Source: Muscardinus avellanarius (lineage: Eukaryota > Chordata > Mammalia > Rodentia > Gliridae). Taken from it: a stretch of 64,000 nt of DNA. The notes under the pieces were generated by a model. It was not told the DNA's origin. It did not search any database and saw only the letters and a program-made list of their open reading frames with translations. Of the stretch, positions 46,563 through 59,170 are shown piece after piece. How positions within the stretch are numbered: the first letter of the stretch is position 1; each line of letters opens with the position of its first letter. Made by a program: the position numbers and the translations under genes. Location of the stretch: NCBI GenBank assembly GCA_963383645.1, contig OY726571.1:81908888-81972887 (forward strand), read 5' to 3'.

Positions 46563-47350
46563 AATCAACTCAGCAATATTTATATTTAGGCCAATCACCA
46601 TTAAGTTGTTAAAAATTAAAACAGAAAAATATTGACTGCAATCAGAAAAACTCCATTACTGACAAATCAACCATGATTTTCAAATCATAGTGAATTTCAC
46701 ATATAACATCTTGTGCCTGAGGCTAAACCCCATCATCATCAAGCCTGCTCAACCCCTCCTCTGGTTGGTGGTTCACAGTGACACTTTGCAAACGTGCCAG
46801 TTATTGTCAGTCCATATCCAGTGTCCAGTATCTCCAAAGTGTCTGACGTTCATCTTTTTTAATACCCTGTTGCCTTGGATGGTGCTGGTTTTTGTGGGGA
46901 AGCGTGGAAAAAAGATTATCAGGGTACATTTTTCATGGTTCGGAAAGACTCATCCTGAGGAACTAACTACATTCTCCATCACTAAAGGAGCTCTACAAAG
47001 TGGCTCCAGTGTAGCAATGATGGAGGAGCCATGACATCTGTTCTAGTGATTCAAGTCAGATTTCTATTCATAAGACCCAGTGATTTACTCCTTCTACAGA
47101 TCAAGTGGGACTTATACAGAAATTTCAGATATTTCCTTTCTACAGACACCATGACCCACTGGTCAATGCAAAAAAAAAAAAAATCTAAGTTTCTCAGTTC
47201 TGACCATTGTCCATTATGATAACCATGACCACTTTGCCTTTTGGTAAGTAGATGCTACCACATGGCACAGGTGATCGTTGCTATTTCTAATTTGATGTTT
47301 AATGTGTGGGAAAGCTGCAATAAAGAATTTTTAAAGGGGTAATTGTGCTT
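46563..47350 (+). repeat. Block X, copy D
   Basis: A near-complete copy, followed by the same L1 piece (47350-47735). Confidence 0.6.
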
Positions 47351-47735
47351 ATTAATTTATTTAATAAGTTGTGTTAAAATTGGATATTCACATGCAAAAA
47401 TTAATATTAAGTCTTTATTTTATACCCCCCCACACACAAACCTAACTCAAAACAGAACAAAGATTTAGACATAAGCTTAAAAACCACTCAACTCCTCAAA
47501 CACAATATACATGAAACACTCTTTGACTTTGTTCTTTCCCATGAGTTTCTGGATGTTGCACCAGAAGCAGAAAGGAAATGTAACAAATACCAAGTGGGAT
47601 TACATCAAACTGAAAAGCTTCTACTCACAAAGGAAACAACACAATGAAGATGCAGCCTGTGGGATAAGAGAAATACTTTCAAACCCATGCCTGATAAATG
47701 TTTAATAAAAATATATGAAATTCATACAATCATGT
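47350..47735 (+). mobile_element. Old L1 ORF2 fragment, sense
   Basis: 'ggatattcacatgcaaaaat' and 'caagtgggattacatcaaac'. Paralogous to 36250-36350, 16520 and 60190 onward. Confidence 0.65.
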
Positions 47736-48196
47736 TGTATCCTGCATTTCTCCATTCAAAATCAGAAAATGGAAATCAAATATCTTGAAAGGACAACTCT
47801 TTCTTTTATGGCAGGAGGACTTTAGTCTCTACTTGGTGCCAGGTGCATCTCTGGGCAATGAGGATAGAATCAACCAGGAAACCAGAGCAATAAAGAATGG
47901 GTATCCTGCATCCCAGTGAAGCCCAGGGCCCCTCTTGTTTCTAGAAAATGGTGCTGTCCTAATCCCTGAGCTCAGCTATATACCCACATTTATTCACATT
48001 CTTTGCAAGTATACTAGGAAGGTTTTTGGTAGAATAACAAATAATGGTTGGAAGGATCATACTTAGATATATAAAAATTATTCCAGTGTCCTTGAAGCTC
48101 TGCATTGCAGAATTAGTGTGTAGAAGTGGAGGATTTGATTTATGTTCATTTTAAGTTTAATTTGATATTAAATAAATAATAAAATGACCACATTTT

Positions 48197-48401
48197 TTTT
48201 TGCGGGTCTGGGGATGGAACCAGGGGCATTTGACCTTTGAGCTACATCCTCTGCCCTATTTTTTTATTCTTTATTTTGAAACAGAGTCTCACTAAGTTGC
48301 GGAGGGCCTCACTAAGTAGCTGAGGCTGTCCGCGAACTATGATCCTCTGGTCTCAGCCTCCCAAATGCTGGGATTGCAAGCATGAGCCACCACACCTGGC
48401 T
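48197..48401 (-). mobile_element. B1-dID SINE in unit 5 upstream flank
   Basis: A perfect 16-bp AAAATGACCACATTTT duplication at 48181-48196 and 48402-48417. The surrounding 47736-48640 aligns with 24800-25700 upstream of unit 2. Confidence 0.92.
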
Positions 48402-48649
48402 AAAATGACCACATTTTAAATAAACTTTGAACTGCAATGTATGTAGGTATACCAGGGTGACTCCTGTCTGACCAAGTTCACGACTGGGACGTGCTCAGAA
48501 AGCTCAGAAAGCAGAGTCCCTAGTGCTTGGTGCTCTGATGAATATCATTGATGATATTCCTGTGTATGAATCAGAACTTGAGAAGGGAAGTGACTCGTCC
48601 TGTGTATCAGAAGTTTCCCTCAATGTTGGTGCACAACTGGGGACTTTGG

Positions 48650-48992
48650 GAAGGTGATGAGAGGGACAGAGAACTAAGGAAATCAAGATACAGAAACTTG
48701 CCTGGATGCTCACTTTCTCACTGCACATACTTCTATTAAAATAATTGCACCATAATTAAGGAAGATAACTTCAGAGCCAAGAAAAGTAGTAATTGTGATG
48801 TAATAGGGAAAGTTGTACTTCAGGGATTAAGATTCAGCAGAGAGTTTCCTTCTTCCTGACAGAATAACAACTGTGAAAACTGAATCCTTAGTGGTAGTTT
48901 TTGGTAGCCAAGAGCTCTACAAAACCAGATGGTACTGACATTACCTAGGAATCCTCATCTGGCCAGGATGACCTAGGGCCACTGTTACTCAG
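48650..48992 (+). promoter_or_regulatory. V1R unit 5 promoter and 5' noncoding exon
   Basis: The same module: ATAATTG and ATAATTAAG (48741-48760), GTAATTG (48788-48794), 'acttcaggga' (48817), and TATA-like TACAAAA at 48918-48924. The exon ends at 48992 before GTGAGT. Confidence 0.75.
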
Positions 48993-51775
48993 GTGAGTAG
49001 ACTAATCTATTCGAATTTATCCATAGGAATAATGTAAAATTTCCGCAAAAGCACAACTTATCTCTTTGACCAAACAAAAAAGTTTGAGCCTTAGGACCCT
49101 AACTTTCCTTCTAATCTTTGAAAAGAAAGAACCCAAGGAAGGAAAGATAAAGGGGACCACTTCCAGAAGATGTTCCTTCCAAAAGTGTTTGGGCATCTCT
49201 GTCTCTGTGCTCTGGATCTGATACCAGCACAGAGCTCCAGGGGTGGAGTTTTGATTAACTTGTCTCCTTGTTTTCTTCAAGGAATCAAAAACAAATAGAG
49301 AGTTTTCACATTTCTTAAAAAAAAATTCTGTTCCCTTAGTCTCCAGTTTCACTGGCATTGTGACTCCTAGCATCATTAATACTTACAGGTTTGGCACAAT
49401 TTGTTTTTGATGTTTTTCAGGATTGTCCACCTTTGTCTTTTCTTTCCATTTTGCTGCTAATTACAAAAGTACATGTCTGTGTAGTTTTCAGGTTTTCTTT
49501 CTGCAACCATACTAAAACTCTCTCTATTGTAATATATAATATTTCACCAAATATGCATGTCAAGTTTAATCCTTATATGCTTGTTTATTAGGGATAACTA
49601 TTAAGAATTGTTAAAGTTAAAAGTTAAGTTTGCTCCTCCAGAAATTTCTGTTTTTAACTTCCCAGGCTTTTAATTAATATAATATGAAATAATTCCCTTT
49701 AATTTATCCTAGTATTTTGTAGCACGAAGCAATAATCTAATTTTGTAGTTGAGAAAACTGAGCCCAGTGAATGCACTCACCTATCTAAGCTGTGGGGCAT
49801 TATACGTCTATACTAATACAAAGCCTGTGTTATAAAATAGTTTCCTTCAACATTTTCCTGGATAATGTAGGAGATTATCCACTCCTCTCTCCTCATTTCA
49901 TTCAGAAAGAAAGAGAAATCACTTACTAGATGACTCAGAAATTGGTCACAAACATAATTCAGAGTGCTTTAATTTGGGGAAAAGAAGAGATAGCTGGAAA
50001 AATGAAGAACCTTAGACAAAACACTACAATAATAAACAGAACAGGGTCTAATAAATCCACCAGGACACAGAGATATACAGAGTGTAGTCATTTTTTAAAA
50101 CATATTTCAATCTCTGAGTAAATACTTAACTACCTTTCATTTGACTCATTCATTACTGGTGCTATGCTTTCCATAACATCTGGCAGCACACTTAATGATG
50201 TGCTAGACGTTTGGAATGATGCACTGCTTTCTATGATGCAGTGGGACAGAGAAGAATTTCCTATTTTCCAGGGGAGGCTTCAAAGGCAGTGACTGATGTT
50301 CTAGAGTCATAGGCTCCCTGTTTAATATCTGAGTTCAAGCCTGGATTTACGTATGAGATGCTGTCAGAAACTTGTAGCACAGGGGAATCCAAAGCAATCT
50401 CTTAGTCTTATATGGACAATCCCCCCCTTAGTATTGAGTGGGGAGGCTAACAGAAATGCATCCCAAGTGTACATAAACTGTGCAAATTCCATGGATTGGC
50501 TCCAACATTTTAGTTTGTTTTATTCTGGAGAAACTTCCCATCATGTGAGAAAAATTACTAAGTCAGAAATAAAATTTGAGAACTTAAGTGTGAAAGAGAA
50601 ACATCATATCCAGTCCTGAAATATGAAAATCAGCCTGGATGGATAAACATTTAAATGGTCCTCCTGTTAAGGAAGATGGGAAGAACAACAGAAAAAAGCA
50701 GCCTGCAAAGTGAACCATGATCACTGTCTCTCCCAAAATTCTGTAGCAGCTGTAAAATGCCATCATCCTTATCCCTTCTGTCAGTAATTTCTCTTTATAA
50801 AAATGATGGGCAAATTTGCTTTGCTAAATGAGACATCATTTAAGATCCAAATTCATAAATTGTCCTTATAAGAAGCCCAAGTTCTAATTAATTCACTTAA
50901 TCTAATTCATCTTGATTAAAATCACCACATTTGGAACTGAACCAGGGGTTCTCTTAGAGACCTCAAGGTCACTCAAACTCGGGCCTCTCCTAAAGACCTT
51001 CATGGAGTGTCACACCGTGGTTCTTCCACGGCACCCTCCCCAGCTGCATCCAGTTATTCTTTATTTCAGAACGGAGATTTGGTTCTGTGTATGTTTGGGT
51101 GATTAAGTTCTAACTGTTGGGTCCAATCTGTAAAATTTATGCTGTGTGACTTGGTTTGAGGATTAAAAAAACCAGTGAAATCAGATTCAGTTGGGGCTCT
51201 AGAACATAAATATTAAGGTATAACCATAAAAGGCATAAAATTGAAAGCAAAAAGCAAATCTGAAAATTGTTATACTAACAAAAATGGAAATACAAAGACA
51301 TATTCAATAAAAGAGACATTGCAGAAAGAGAAATGTAGTTAAATTTGGTATGTTAAAGAAGTTGAAACAAGATTTTAGGTATCTGTGTTTTCACCATGTA
51401 GGAGACAGGTGGACAAGCCCCAGACTTTGGAATTGAGAGATGGGATTATGATAAAACAAAGTAGAAAACACATGGAGAAATGCCAGTTGGGGATACTTGG
51501 GATTTAAAGCAGCTCTGCTGAGGTTTAACAGAGGTGTGGTATATATGCATCTGAACAAGTAGATTGGTTTTGCTATTATAAGATGCTAATGAAATCTGGG
51601 ATGAACTTTTTGATTTTTGAATACTAGTCCTGAAACTGGCTTTTGAGACTTCATAGAATGATCCATAAAGAGCACCACAGAAAAAGAAAATAGCCTTTGG
51701 ACAAAAATCTGCTTCATCGCATATAACTATGCCTTATGCTCCAGAAATTGCTATGATGTGAAATACATTTTGTAG
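48993..51775 (+). other. V1R unit 5 intron
   Basis: Inferred 2.8-kb intron ending at TTTTGTAG (51775), the only intron in the set without an intact SINE. It gives the cleanest picture of the ancestral intron. No gene is seen. Confidence 0.55.
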
Positions 51776-51851
51776 AATTATATCAGCATTACTGATGCTT
51801 TTTCAAAAAGGATTTTGCCGGACCCAAGTTTTTCTGCCTACCAAGTAAAAT

Positions 51852-52754
51852 ATGGTCTTGAGCCTAGTCAGTGGACAAATCTTCATCTTTATAAGAGGAC
51901 TTGGCATTGCGGGGAACATCTTTGTTTTTGTGAATTACATGTGTATTGAGAAGACATCTATACACCTTACTCTGATCCATTTGGTCTTTACAAATATAAT
52001 GATACTTCTTTCCAGAGCAATGCAAAAGATAATAGGAGCTTTTGGTTTGAAAAATTTTCTAGATGATGTAGGCTGTAAAATTATTATTTACCTGGAGAGG
52101 GTGGCCCGAGGCCTCTCAATCTGCACCACTTGTCTCCTCACAGTGGTCCAGGCCATTACCATCAGTCCCAGAGTCTCCAGGTGGAGAAGGATCAAGCTGA
52201 AGTCAGCATGGCACATCCTTTCCCTGTTTCTCTTTTTTTGGATACTCAATTCCTTGTTAAGCATGAACTTACTGTTTTACATAAAACATATGAACAGTAT
52301 GAACACATCACTAATTAGTAAAAGTGACAGCTACTGTTATTTTGTGCCGGAAAGCTGGATACTCAGATGGATTTTCCTTGCACTTATGATCCTACGAGAT
52401 GCCCTGTTTCAGGGTGTCATGGGTGGGGCCAGCGGCTACATAGTATTTCTCCTCCACAAGCACCACCAGCAAGTTCTCTACCTTCAGAAATCCAGGCTCC
52501 TCTGCAAAACACCTCCCGAACTAAAAGCTGCTCAAAGCGTTCTCCTTCTGATGATCTGCTTTCTTTTCTTTTATTGGGCAGATTGTTTTATTTCTGTATT
52601 TTTAACTTTCTTCTTATGGTATAATCCTACAGGAATAGTTGTTCAAGAATTTATGACCATTGGTTATGCCATTTTCAGCCCATGTGTGCTGATTCTTAGA
52701 GATGGACGTCTTGCTGAATGTTGGCATGCTCTCAATAAAAGACTCAGACATTAA
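51852..52754 (+). CDS. Vomeronasal type-1 receptor, copy 5
   Basis: A 300-residue open V1R. TM1 GLGIAGNIFVFVNY, ERVARGLSICTTCLLTVVQA (82-101) then ITISPR, Cys75 and Cys162 (YCYF), FWILNSLLSMN in TM4, sequon NTS (151-153), LRDALFQGVMGGASGY in TM5, KHHQQVLYLQ, FFYWADCF in TM6, and RDGRLAECWHALNKRLRH at the C-terminus. Two oddities. ICL1 reads YMCIEKTSIH, four codons shorter than copy 1 (CIFGGTKKKTTH), an in-frame 12-bp deletion. Arg15 (AGA) sits in the middle of TM1 where the others have Thr or Ile. Either could affect trafficking or coupling. The inferred acceptor is 76 nt before the ATG. Confidence 0.94.
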   Translation: MVLSLVSGQIFIFIRGLGIAGNIFVFVNYMCIEKTSIHLTLIHLVFTNIMILLSRAMQKIIGAFGLKNFLDDVGCKIIIYLERVARGLSICTTCLLTVVQAITISPRVSRWRRIKLKSAWHILSLFLFFWILNSLLSMNLLFYIKHMNSMNTSLISKSDSYCYFVPESWILRWIFLALMILRDALFQGVMGGASGYIVFLLHKHHQQVLYLQKSRLLCKTPPELKAAQSVLLLMICFLFFYWADCFISVFLTFFLWYNPTGIVVQEFMTIGYAIFSPCVLILRDGRLAECWHALNKRLRH

Positions 52755-53383
52755 GAAAATATCCATTATATTGAGACTTTCAGTGAGTATATTTGAAAAA
52801 AATGTGTGTTTTGCTTTCCTGTATGTACTACAAAAATCAGAATCATAGAAAGGTGTTCTCTCATATGACAGAACTGGAGACCCTCCTGAACTGATACACA
52901 GCTCATAGGAAGCCCAGCCAGCTCAGGGGGCTGTTTTCTATCCTGTCATTTTTCAGGAAGGGAATGATATTCTCATGCATGTTAGATGGCTTTTTTTTTA
53001 AACTATCACCACTTCTGATAGTAAAACACAGAAAAGCGATTTGGCAAATTCTAACAAAATTACTTATGTATTCACCCTTTGACCCAAGAAGTTCACTTCT
53101 CAACCCAAACTTGCAGATATTGTTGCTCATGCAAGACATACAAATATATTTTGGATTTTAGTGTTATTTTAAAAAACATACCTAAATACCTGAAAAGGGG
53201 GTCATTTTCTTATTTATCGAGAATATTCACAAACATCAGTACAACCAGGGGAGTTTTATTAAACTTGGGGAAAAAACGAACGAGTTAAAACTCTGTTGAT
53301 ATGTAATTATATCTAAAGTGAATATAGAATAAATTTAAAGAATGTTGCAAAATAATGCTATATATCTAATACTATATATACAC

Positions 53384-53478
<95 letters not shown>

Positions 53479-54232
53479 CCCTGAGGATTGAACCCACTGA
53501 TATTCTAACTCTGATCCACAACCCCAGAACTATTTTATTTTTTATTTTGAAACAATGTCTCACTGAGTTGCTGAGAGCCTTCCTAAATTTCTGAGGCTGT
53601 TCTCAAAGTTGTAATCCTCCTGTCTTAATCTCCCAAATACTGGGATTACAGGGTATGCACCAAACCTGGCTTCCAAAGTAATAGTATTTTAAAATGGGAT
53701 ATAATAATATATTCAATTGGATATTGTCTAAATTATACACCTCTGTAAGAATATAAGATAAACTGAGAGTAGTTGTTCCTTTGAGAGAAAATAGGTTGAA
53801 ACATAGTGAGGAGAATTTATTTTCTCTTAATGTAATTTCTGTTTTGCTAACCACTTGAAGGTATTTTTAACAATGCATGAAAAATTAATGTTGAACACAA
53901 CTTGTGACTTCTAAGATATCATTTGTTAGTTACTTCACACTGTACAGTGCTATCATTCTTTTTTTGGTTTTAGAGATCTACAAAATATTCTAATACCTAA
54001 TTAAGTGAAGAACTTTTCTTTTTTATCAAATAGGAAACAAAATGCTTTTGTGTGAAATGTATAACTGAGAATTAGGTGTTTGATTAAGCCATTTTGAAAA
54101 TTTTGTAATATTTTTTATTTCACATACTAGTAGTACAAAACATTAGAATTGATATTTTGGTAGGATGCCTCTTCTGTATATCATTTGGCCTTGTATATAT
54201 GTTGGGGCTTTATTTCCTAGTAAACAATGGTG
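52755..54232. other. V1R unit 5 3' flank with microsatellite and SINE
   Basis: Paralogous 3' flank. It contains (AT)n 53389-53441, (GT)n 53442-53477 and an old minus-orientation SINE 53478-53672 whose tail is that dinucleotide array. Confidence 0.7.
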
Positions 54233-55883
54233 TGGCAGAGGCGGCGCCATTCCTGCTGTATGACAGAGTGGCAGCTGGGAAGAGAATTCCGCAGGGCTGG
54301 AAGACTCTGGCAAAACTGAAGCCATTATCCCTCTTGATTTTAGTTATAATAATGATAATATTAATGAAATTTGAATATTGCTTTGATTGAGGATTGATGT
54401 TTTATAATAATCTGAAAATTGATGTGAAAATGATTGGAAAATGCCCTAAGATTTGTGCTGGGAATAGCATTAAGAAGAATATGACTATGAGAAAACTTTC
54501 AAAAAGCTACATAGAAAAGAACTCTTTGCTCCTCTGCTTACAACACCTGACTCACTTAAGGTTTTAGTTATGAAAGGAAAAAGTTAACTTAGGCAAATTA
54601 TACCTACTGTGCAAGGCCCTCCATATGACTGCTTAGAAGCTAGGGGGTCGACTATAGTACCCCCCTCAAGGGGCTAGCACTAATCAGAATACTTTTCCAC
54701 CTCCGACATCCTCCACTTTCCTGTAAGAAGCGATGATCATTGGAAAACACAGAGTTAATATTACTAGAAAATGGCTTGATGTCAGGACTCCGCTGTTCCT
54801 ACAGAGGGCTGGGCAGGCGGGGACCTTCTTGGTGCCTGCTCACTAAAGACAAAAGAGTTCTCTTGGTAAACAACTTAATAGGTATTATAGGAAATTAAAT
54901 GTAGGCATTGTATGTTAAAGAAATAGAATAAGTTTAGTATAAATTTGGTGGTTGGGTCAAAACAAGTTATAGAATACCTAGTAGTCAAAAATAAGAGATA
55001 AAATTAGCAGCTAATCTTAGAAGTAAAAATAGTAAGTTTAGCATTTAGTAGTTAAGGATATGTTTAGTTAAAGTTTATTATGTGTGATGGAGAAATCGGC
55101 TAGGCAGAGCCCCCCCCTTTTAGTGTTTTTGATCAAAGATTATAAGAATTTAAGAAAATAAATTGTATATTTAGCATTTTAAAATATAAAATATAAAAGT
55201 AAAATGTTTTGTGCCCCTTAAAGATCTTTTAAAATCTTTGTGTTCCTTTTAATGGAAAAGCCCCTTGTTTTCTGTACTTTTGGTTTAGCTTTAGATTTGA
55301 ACGTGCTTCGCAGAGCTCCATTATTAGGTTAATAATTAGAATAAAATTGATGTTTGTGGCTAGGTAACCAGAATGATTTGTATGACATTAATTTGGATAA
55401 TTTCGGGTACTGGGATATGAGCTCATTGAGGCAGGTTGACTTGTTCCAAATAAAGTGCAAAATGTATCTAGATATGTTAAAAACATGTATTGCTAAAAGT
55501 TGTTTGTATCCAGGTGTATTAAAGACATGTTTTGTCAAAAGTTGTTAATACCAAGTATTTCCATGTAAAAACATACAAAAAGCAAAAAACAGGAAAAAAA
55601 AGGTGGCTTCGAGGTGTGCCTGCTACATGGAATTCAGGTTAATGAAAAACTATATAAAAAACAATGTATGTGTAATGTGGTTTTTAAAAAACGAAATGAA
55701 AAGCAAAATATGTATGATGTGGCTTACTGTAATTTGTCAGATTCATGTATAAATAAAGAATATTTTAGGGCACAGGCAGAGATGCCTTCCCCCTGCTACT
55801 AAGCACGGCGTCTCTCATTCTTCAATTTCGCCAACTCTACGCATCCTTCAAGACCCCTGGACTGGCCGAGGCTAGAGCCCGAA
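54233..55883. mobile_element. LTR-like element (probable solo LTR)
   Basis: It interrupts the V1R flank, whose two sides align with unit 1 at about 15790. AATGGTG is repeated at 54226-54232 and 55884-55890. The interior is single-copy here, starts TGGCAGAGGCGGCGCC, has AATAAA at 55752-55757, and ends with a U5-like GC-rich stretch ('cttcaagacccctggactgg'). There is no coding capacity. The expected CA end is not clear, so class and exact edges are uncertain. Confidence 0.55.
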
Positions 55884-56058
55884 AATGGTGAATGCTATTT
55901 TTTATGTTGTTGAGTAGTACTGTGTTCATACAAATTTTAAGTAACTTATTCTTGTTATGTAATATTATACTACATCAAAGCATATACATTCACCATTTAG
56001 CTGTGCTTACTGAAGATAATAAATATGCTATTTATGTTGTTTCCAAAGTTTTTCTTTC

Positions 56059-56266
56059 TTTTTTTGTGGTACTGGAGATGGAACCCAGGGGCATTCTACC
56101 TCCAAATTATACCCTCAGCCCTATATTTTATTCTTTATTTTGAAACAAGGTCTCACTGAGTTGCAAAGGGCCTCACTAAGTAGCCCCAAGGCTGTCCGCG
56201 AACCAAGACCCTCCTGTCTCAGCCTCCCAAATGCTGGAATTACAAGTGTGCACCATCATGCCCAGC
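56059..56266 (-). mobile_element. B1-dID SINE
   Basis: A complete minus-orientation long-subfamily copy in V1R flank, with weak TTGTTTC-type duplications. Confidence 0.83.
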
Positions 56267-56426
56267 TTGTTGTTTCAACAGTTTTTACATGACAGCCTCT
56301 TTCTAATATTCGCCACACAACAAAATGATGTAAGCAACACCTGAATAGGTCATTAGTAATTGGCTCAAAAGGAATTAAAGATAATCCTAGAAATTCAATT
56401 AAAAGGGATCTTTAAAAGCTGAATCA

Positions 56427-57910
56427 TGCAGGAGGCATCACCAATCCCTGACTTCAAATTATATTATAGATCAATAGTAGTAAAAACAGCATGGTACTGG
56501 CACAACAACAGGCACACAGACCAATGGAACAGAATAGAAGATACAGAAACAAACCCACACATCTATAGTCAATTGGACTTTGACAAAGGAGCCAAACTCA
56601 GATGCTGGAGAAAAGACAGCCTTTTCAACAAATGGTGCTGGGAGAACTGGCTATCCATTTGTAGAAAGATGGAACTAAATCCTTACCTCTCACCATGCAC
56701 AGGAATCAACTCGAGATGGATCAAAGACTTAGAAATTAGACCAGCGAATGTGAAGTTATTAGAGGAGAGCATAGGCTCAACACTCCAACATATAGGCACA
56801 GGCAGTAACTTTCTTAAAAAGACCTCCAAAGCTCAGGAAATTAAAGCAAGAATTAACAAGTGGAATGACATCAAACTAAAGTTTCTGCTCATCAAAGGAA
56901 ACCATCAAGAACCTAAGAGAAAGCCTACAGAATGGGAGAAGATCTTCACCAGCCAACACTCAGATAGAGGGCTAATATCCAGAATATACAAAGAGCTCAA
57001 AAGACTCTATACTAGCAAATCAAATAACCCAATCAAAAATAGATAACAGAATTGAATAGACACTTCACAAAAAAAGAGATACAAATGGCCAATAGATACA
57101 TGAAAAGATGTTCAACATCATTAGCCATCAGGGAGATACAAATCAAAACTACACTGAGATTCCATCTAACCCCAATCAGAGTGGCAAGCATAAAGAAATC
57201 AAATAACAACAAATGCTGGCGAGGACGTGGGGAAAGAGGAACTCTTTTATGCTGTTGGTGGGAGTGCAAACTAGTTCAGCCACTATGGATATCAGTGTGG
57301 AGATTACTTAGAAAACTGAGAATGGATCCATCATATGATCCAGCTATATCTCTTGGGTATCTTTCCAAAGGGGTTGAAATCAGAGAACTACAGTAACATA
57401 TGCATACCCATGTTCCTAGAAGCACAATTTGTAATAGCCAAAATATGGAACCAACCTAGGTCTCCATCAACAGATGAATGGATTGCATATTTATGGGAAA
57501 TACACACATTGGAATTGTACTCAGCTATAAAAAAATCATGTCATTTACAAGAAGATGGAAAGACCTGGAGAACATTATGTTAAGTGAGATCAGCCAAGCA
57601 CAGAAAGAGAAGGGACATATGTTTTCTTTAATATGCCCAAACTAAGGGAGCAATAGAAATACCAGAGGGACTCCAGATAATGGAGGGGAAACCTCAGCAA
57701 AGCTAGAATGGAAGGGTAGGAGAGGAAGAAGGCTGAGGTTGATTAATGGAGAAGCTACATCCAAATATGTGTAAAAGTATGAATGTAGCATGGTCAATCT
57801 GAACACTCATTGCTGGGAGAAAGGAAAGGGAAGCAGGGGGTGGGGAGAGGGCACCAAGCATAGTCTGAATGTATGTCATTTTCAATATGATCCACATAAA
57901 AATAAAAAAT
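56427..57910 (+). mobile_element. 5'-truncated young L1 (ORF2 C-terminus + 3' UTR)
   Basis: ORF2 C-terminal domain readable at 56426-57046 (KTAWYWHNNRHTDQWNRIE, SLFNKWCWENWLS, EWEKIF). After one stop it continues at 57052-57396 ([35 protein letters not shown]), then shifts frame, 3' UTR and A-rich tail. Imperfect duplications TTTAAAAGYTGAAT lie at 56411-56424 and 57911-57924. It is the least diverged ORF2 sequence in the window. Confidence 0.88.
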
Positions 57911-57925
57911 TTTAAAAGTTGAATT

Positions 57926-58150
57926 GCTACGGACCAGCTCAATCAGGCACTAAATCCGCTTGGGACCAGGGCTCTTGGAAGGTGGGCAAAGGCTTCGGTT
58001 GTAGTTCTGCAGAGATTTTTTTCTACAGTGATTCCTTTCCCTTATTAAATAAAATTCCTTCAAGTCCTTGTTTGGCGCTAAACGTGGGGATTTTTCCCAG
58101 GACTTGGGAGAGAGAAATCTGAAAATGACTGGACACGGACAACCGCCTCT
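57926..58150 (+). mobile_element. ERV fragment: LTR 3' part and primer-binding-site region
   Basis: An AATAAA at 58047-58052, a short U5-like piece, then 'tggcgctaaacgtgggga' (58072-58090), which resembles a tRNA-Lys-type primer-binding site as in class II ERVs, followed by a leader-like stretch. V1R flank resumes at about 58150. No gag, pol or env is present. Confidence 0.5.
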
Positions 58151-58439
58151 AAGTTAGTTTCCCTAAATATGTGTTATTCTTTTCTCCACAAAACTCAGAA
58201 TTGAGTTTAGAAAATTTAAAGACATCTAGAATCATTAGCAGAAAAAATTAAAGTGAGAGAAGCACATAATTAAATTTATTATACATGTAATTCTTTAGGA
58301 AATAAAATAGGCACTAGAGATACTGATCATTAAAACATGCTCACATGGCTTGGAGCTTATTAGCTTACTTTTATCTCTGATATATTTTAGCTATTTTTAC
58401 CAGTTAGTATAGTAGTAAGTTGGAATATGAATAAATTTT

Positions 58440-58870
58440 CAGACCATTCAAGGAGCTCTAGGTCTGCAAAGTGGCCTCAGTGTGGGAATGGTGGAAGAGC
58501 CATGATTGCTTGTTGTAGTAGTTTGTCAGATTTATATTCACAAGACCCAGAGTTTTTCTACAGATTAAGACTTGCACAGACCTCTCGGGTATCTCCTTCC
58601 TATAGACACCATGATCCACTGCTCAGTGACAAAGGTCTCTCTGAGTCACACAACTGTGGTTACTTTCCATCTTGGTACCCATGGCCATCTTGTCCTTGTC
58701 CAATAGGTACCACTACATGGCACAGATGACCTTAGGAGATCATCCCCATTTTGTTTAGGGATTATATTTGAGGGTTATCTATTACTAATTTTATGTTCAA
58801 TTTATGGGAAAGCTGCAATAAAGATTTTCTAGAATTCTGGGCTACTCTCATAAATTTCCTTAATAAATAG
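58440..58870 (+). repeat. Block X, copy E
   Basis: A partial copy after V1R unit 5 flank (58151-58435). It is followed by the usual L1 piece (58870-59170). Confidence 0.6.
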
Positions 58871-59170
58871 TGATGAGAAAACTAGGTATCCACATGCCAG
58901 AGCTAAAATTAGAGGCTTATTTTATGCCACATATAAAATAAAATAATTATTTTGACATGAGACCTGAAATAATTAAACTCCTCAAATACAATATCGGGAA
59001 AACTCTCCTTGACTTTGGTCTCGCCAAGGAGTTTTTGAGTACAGCACCAGAAGAGGAGCAATGGAACAAATTACCAAGTCAGATTACATTGAACTAAAAA
59101 GCTTCTGATCACAAAGGGAACAACCAACAGAATGGAAAGATAGCTTGTGGACTGAGGAAAACATTTTCAA

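Noticed and set aside
56426..57046. A 206-codon open frame as a possible host gene
   Set aside because: It is the C-terminal part of L1 ORF2, truncated at the 5' end and inside a target-duplicated insertion.
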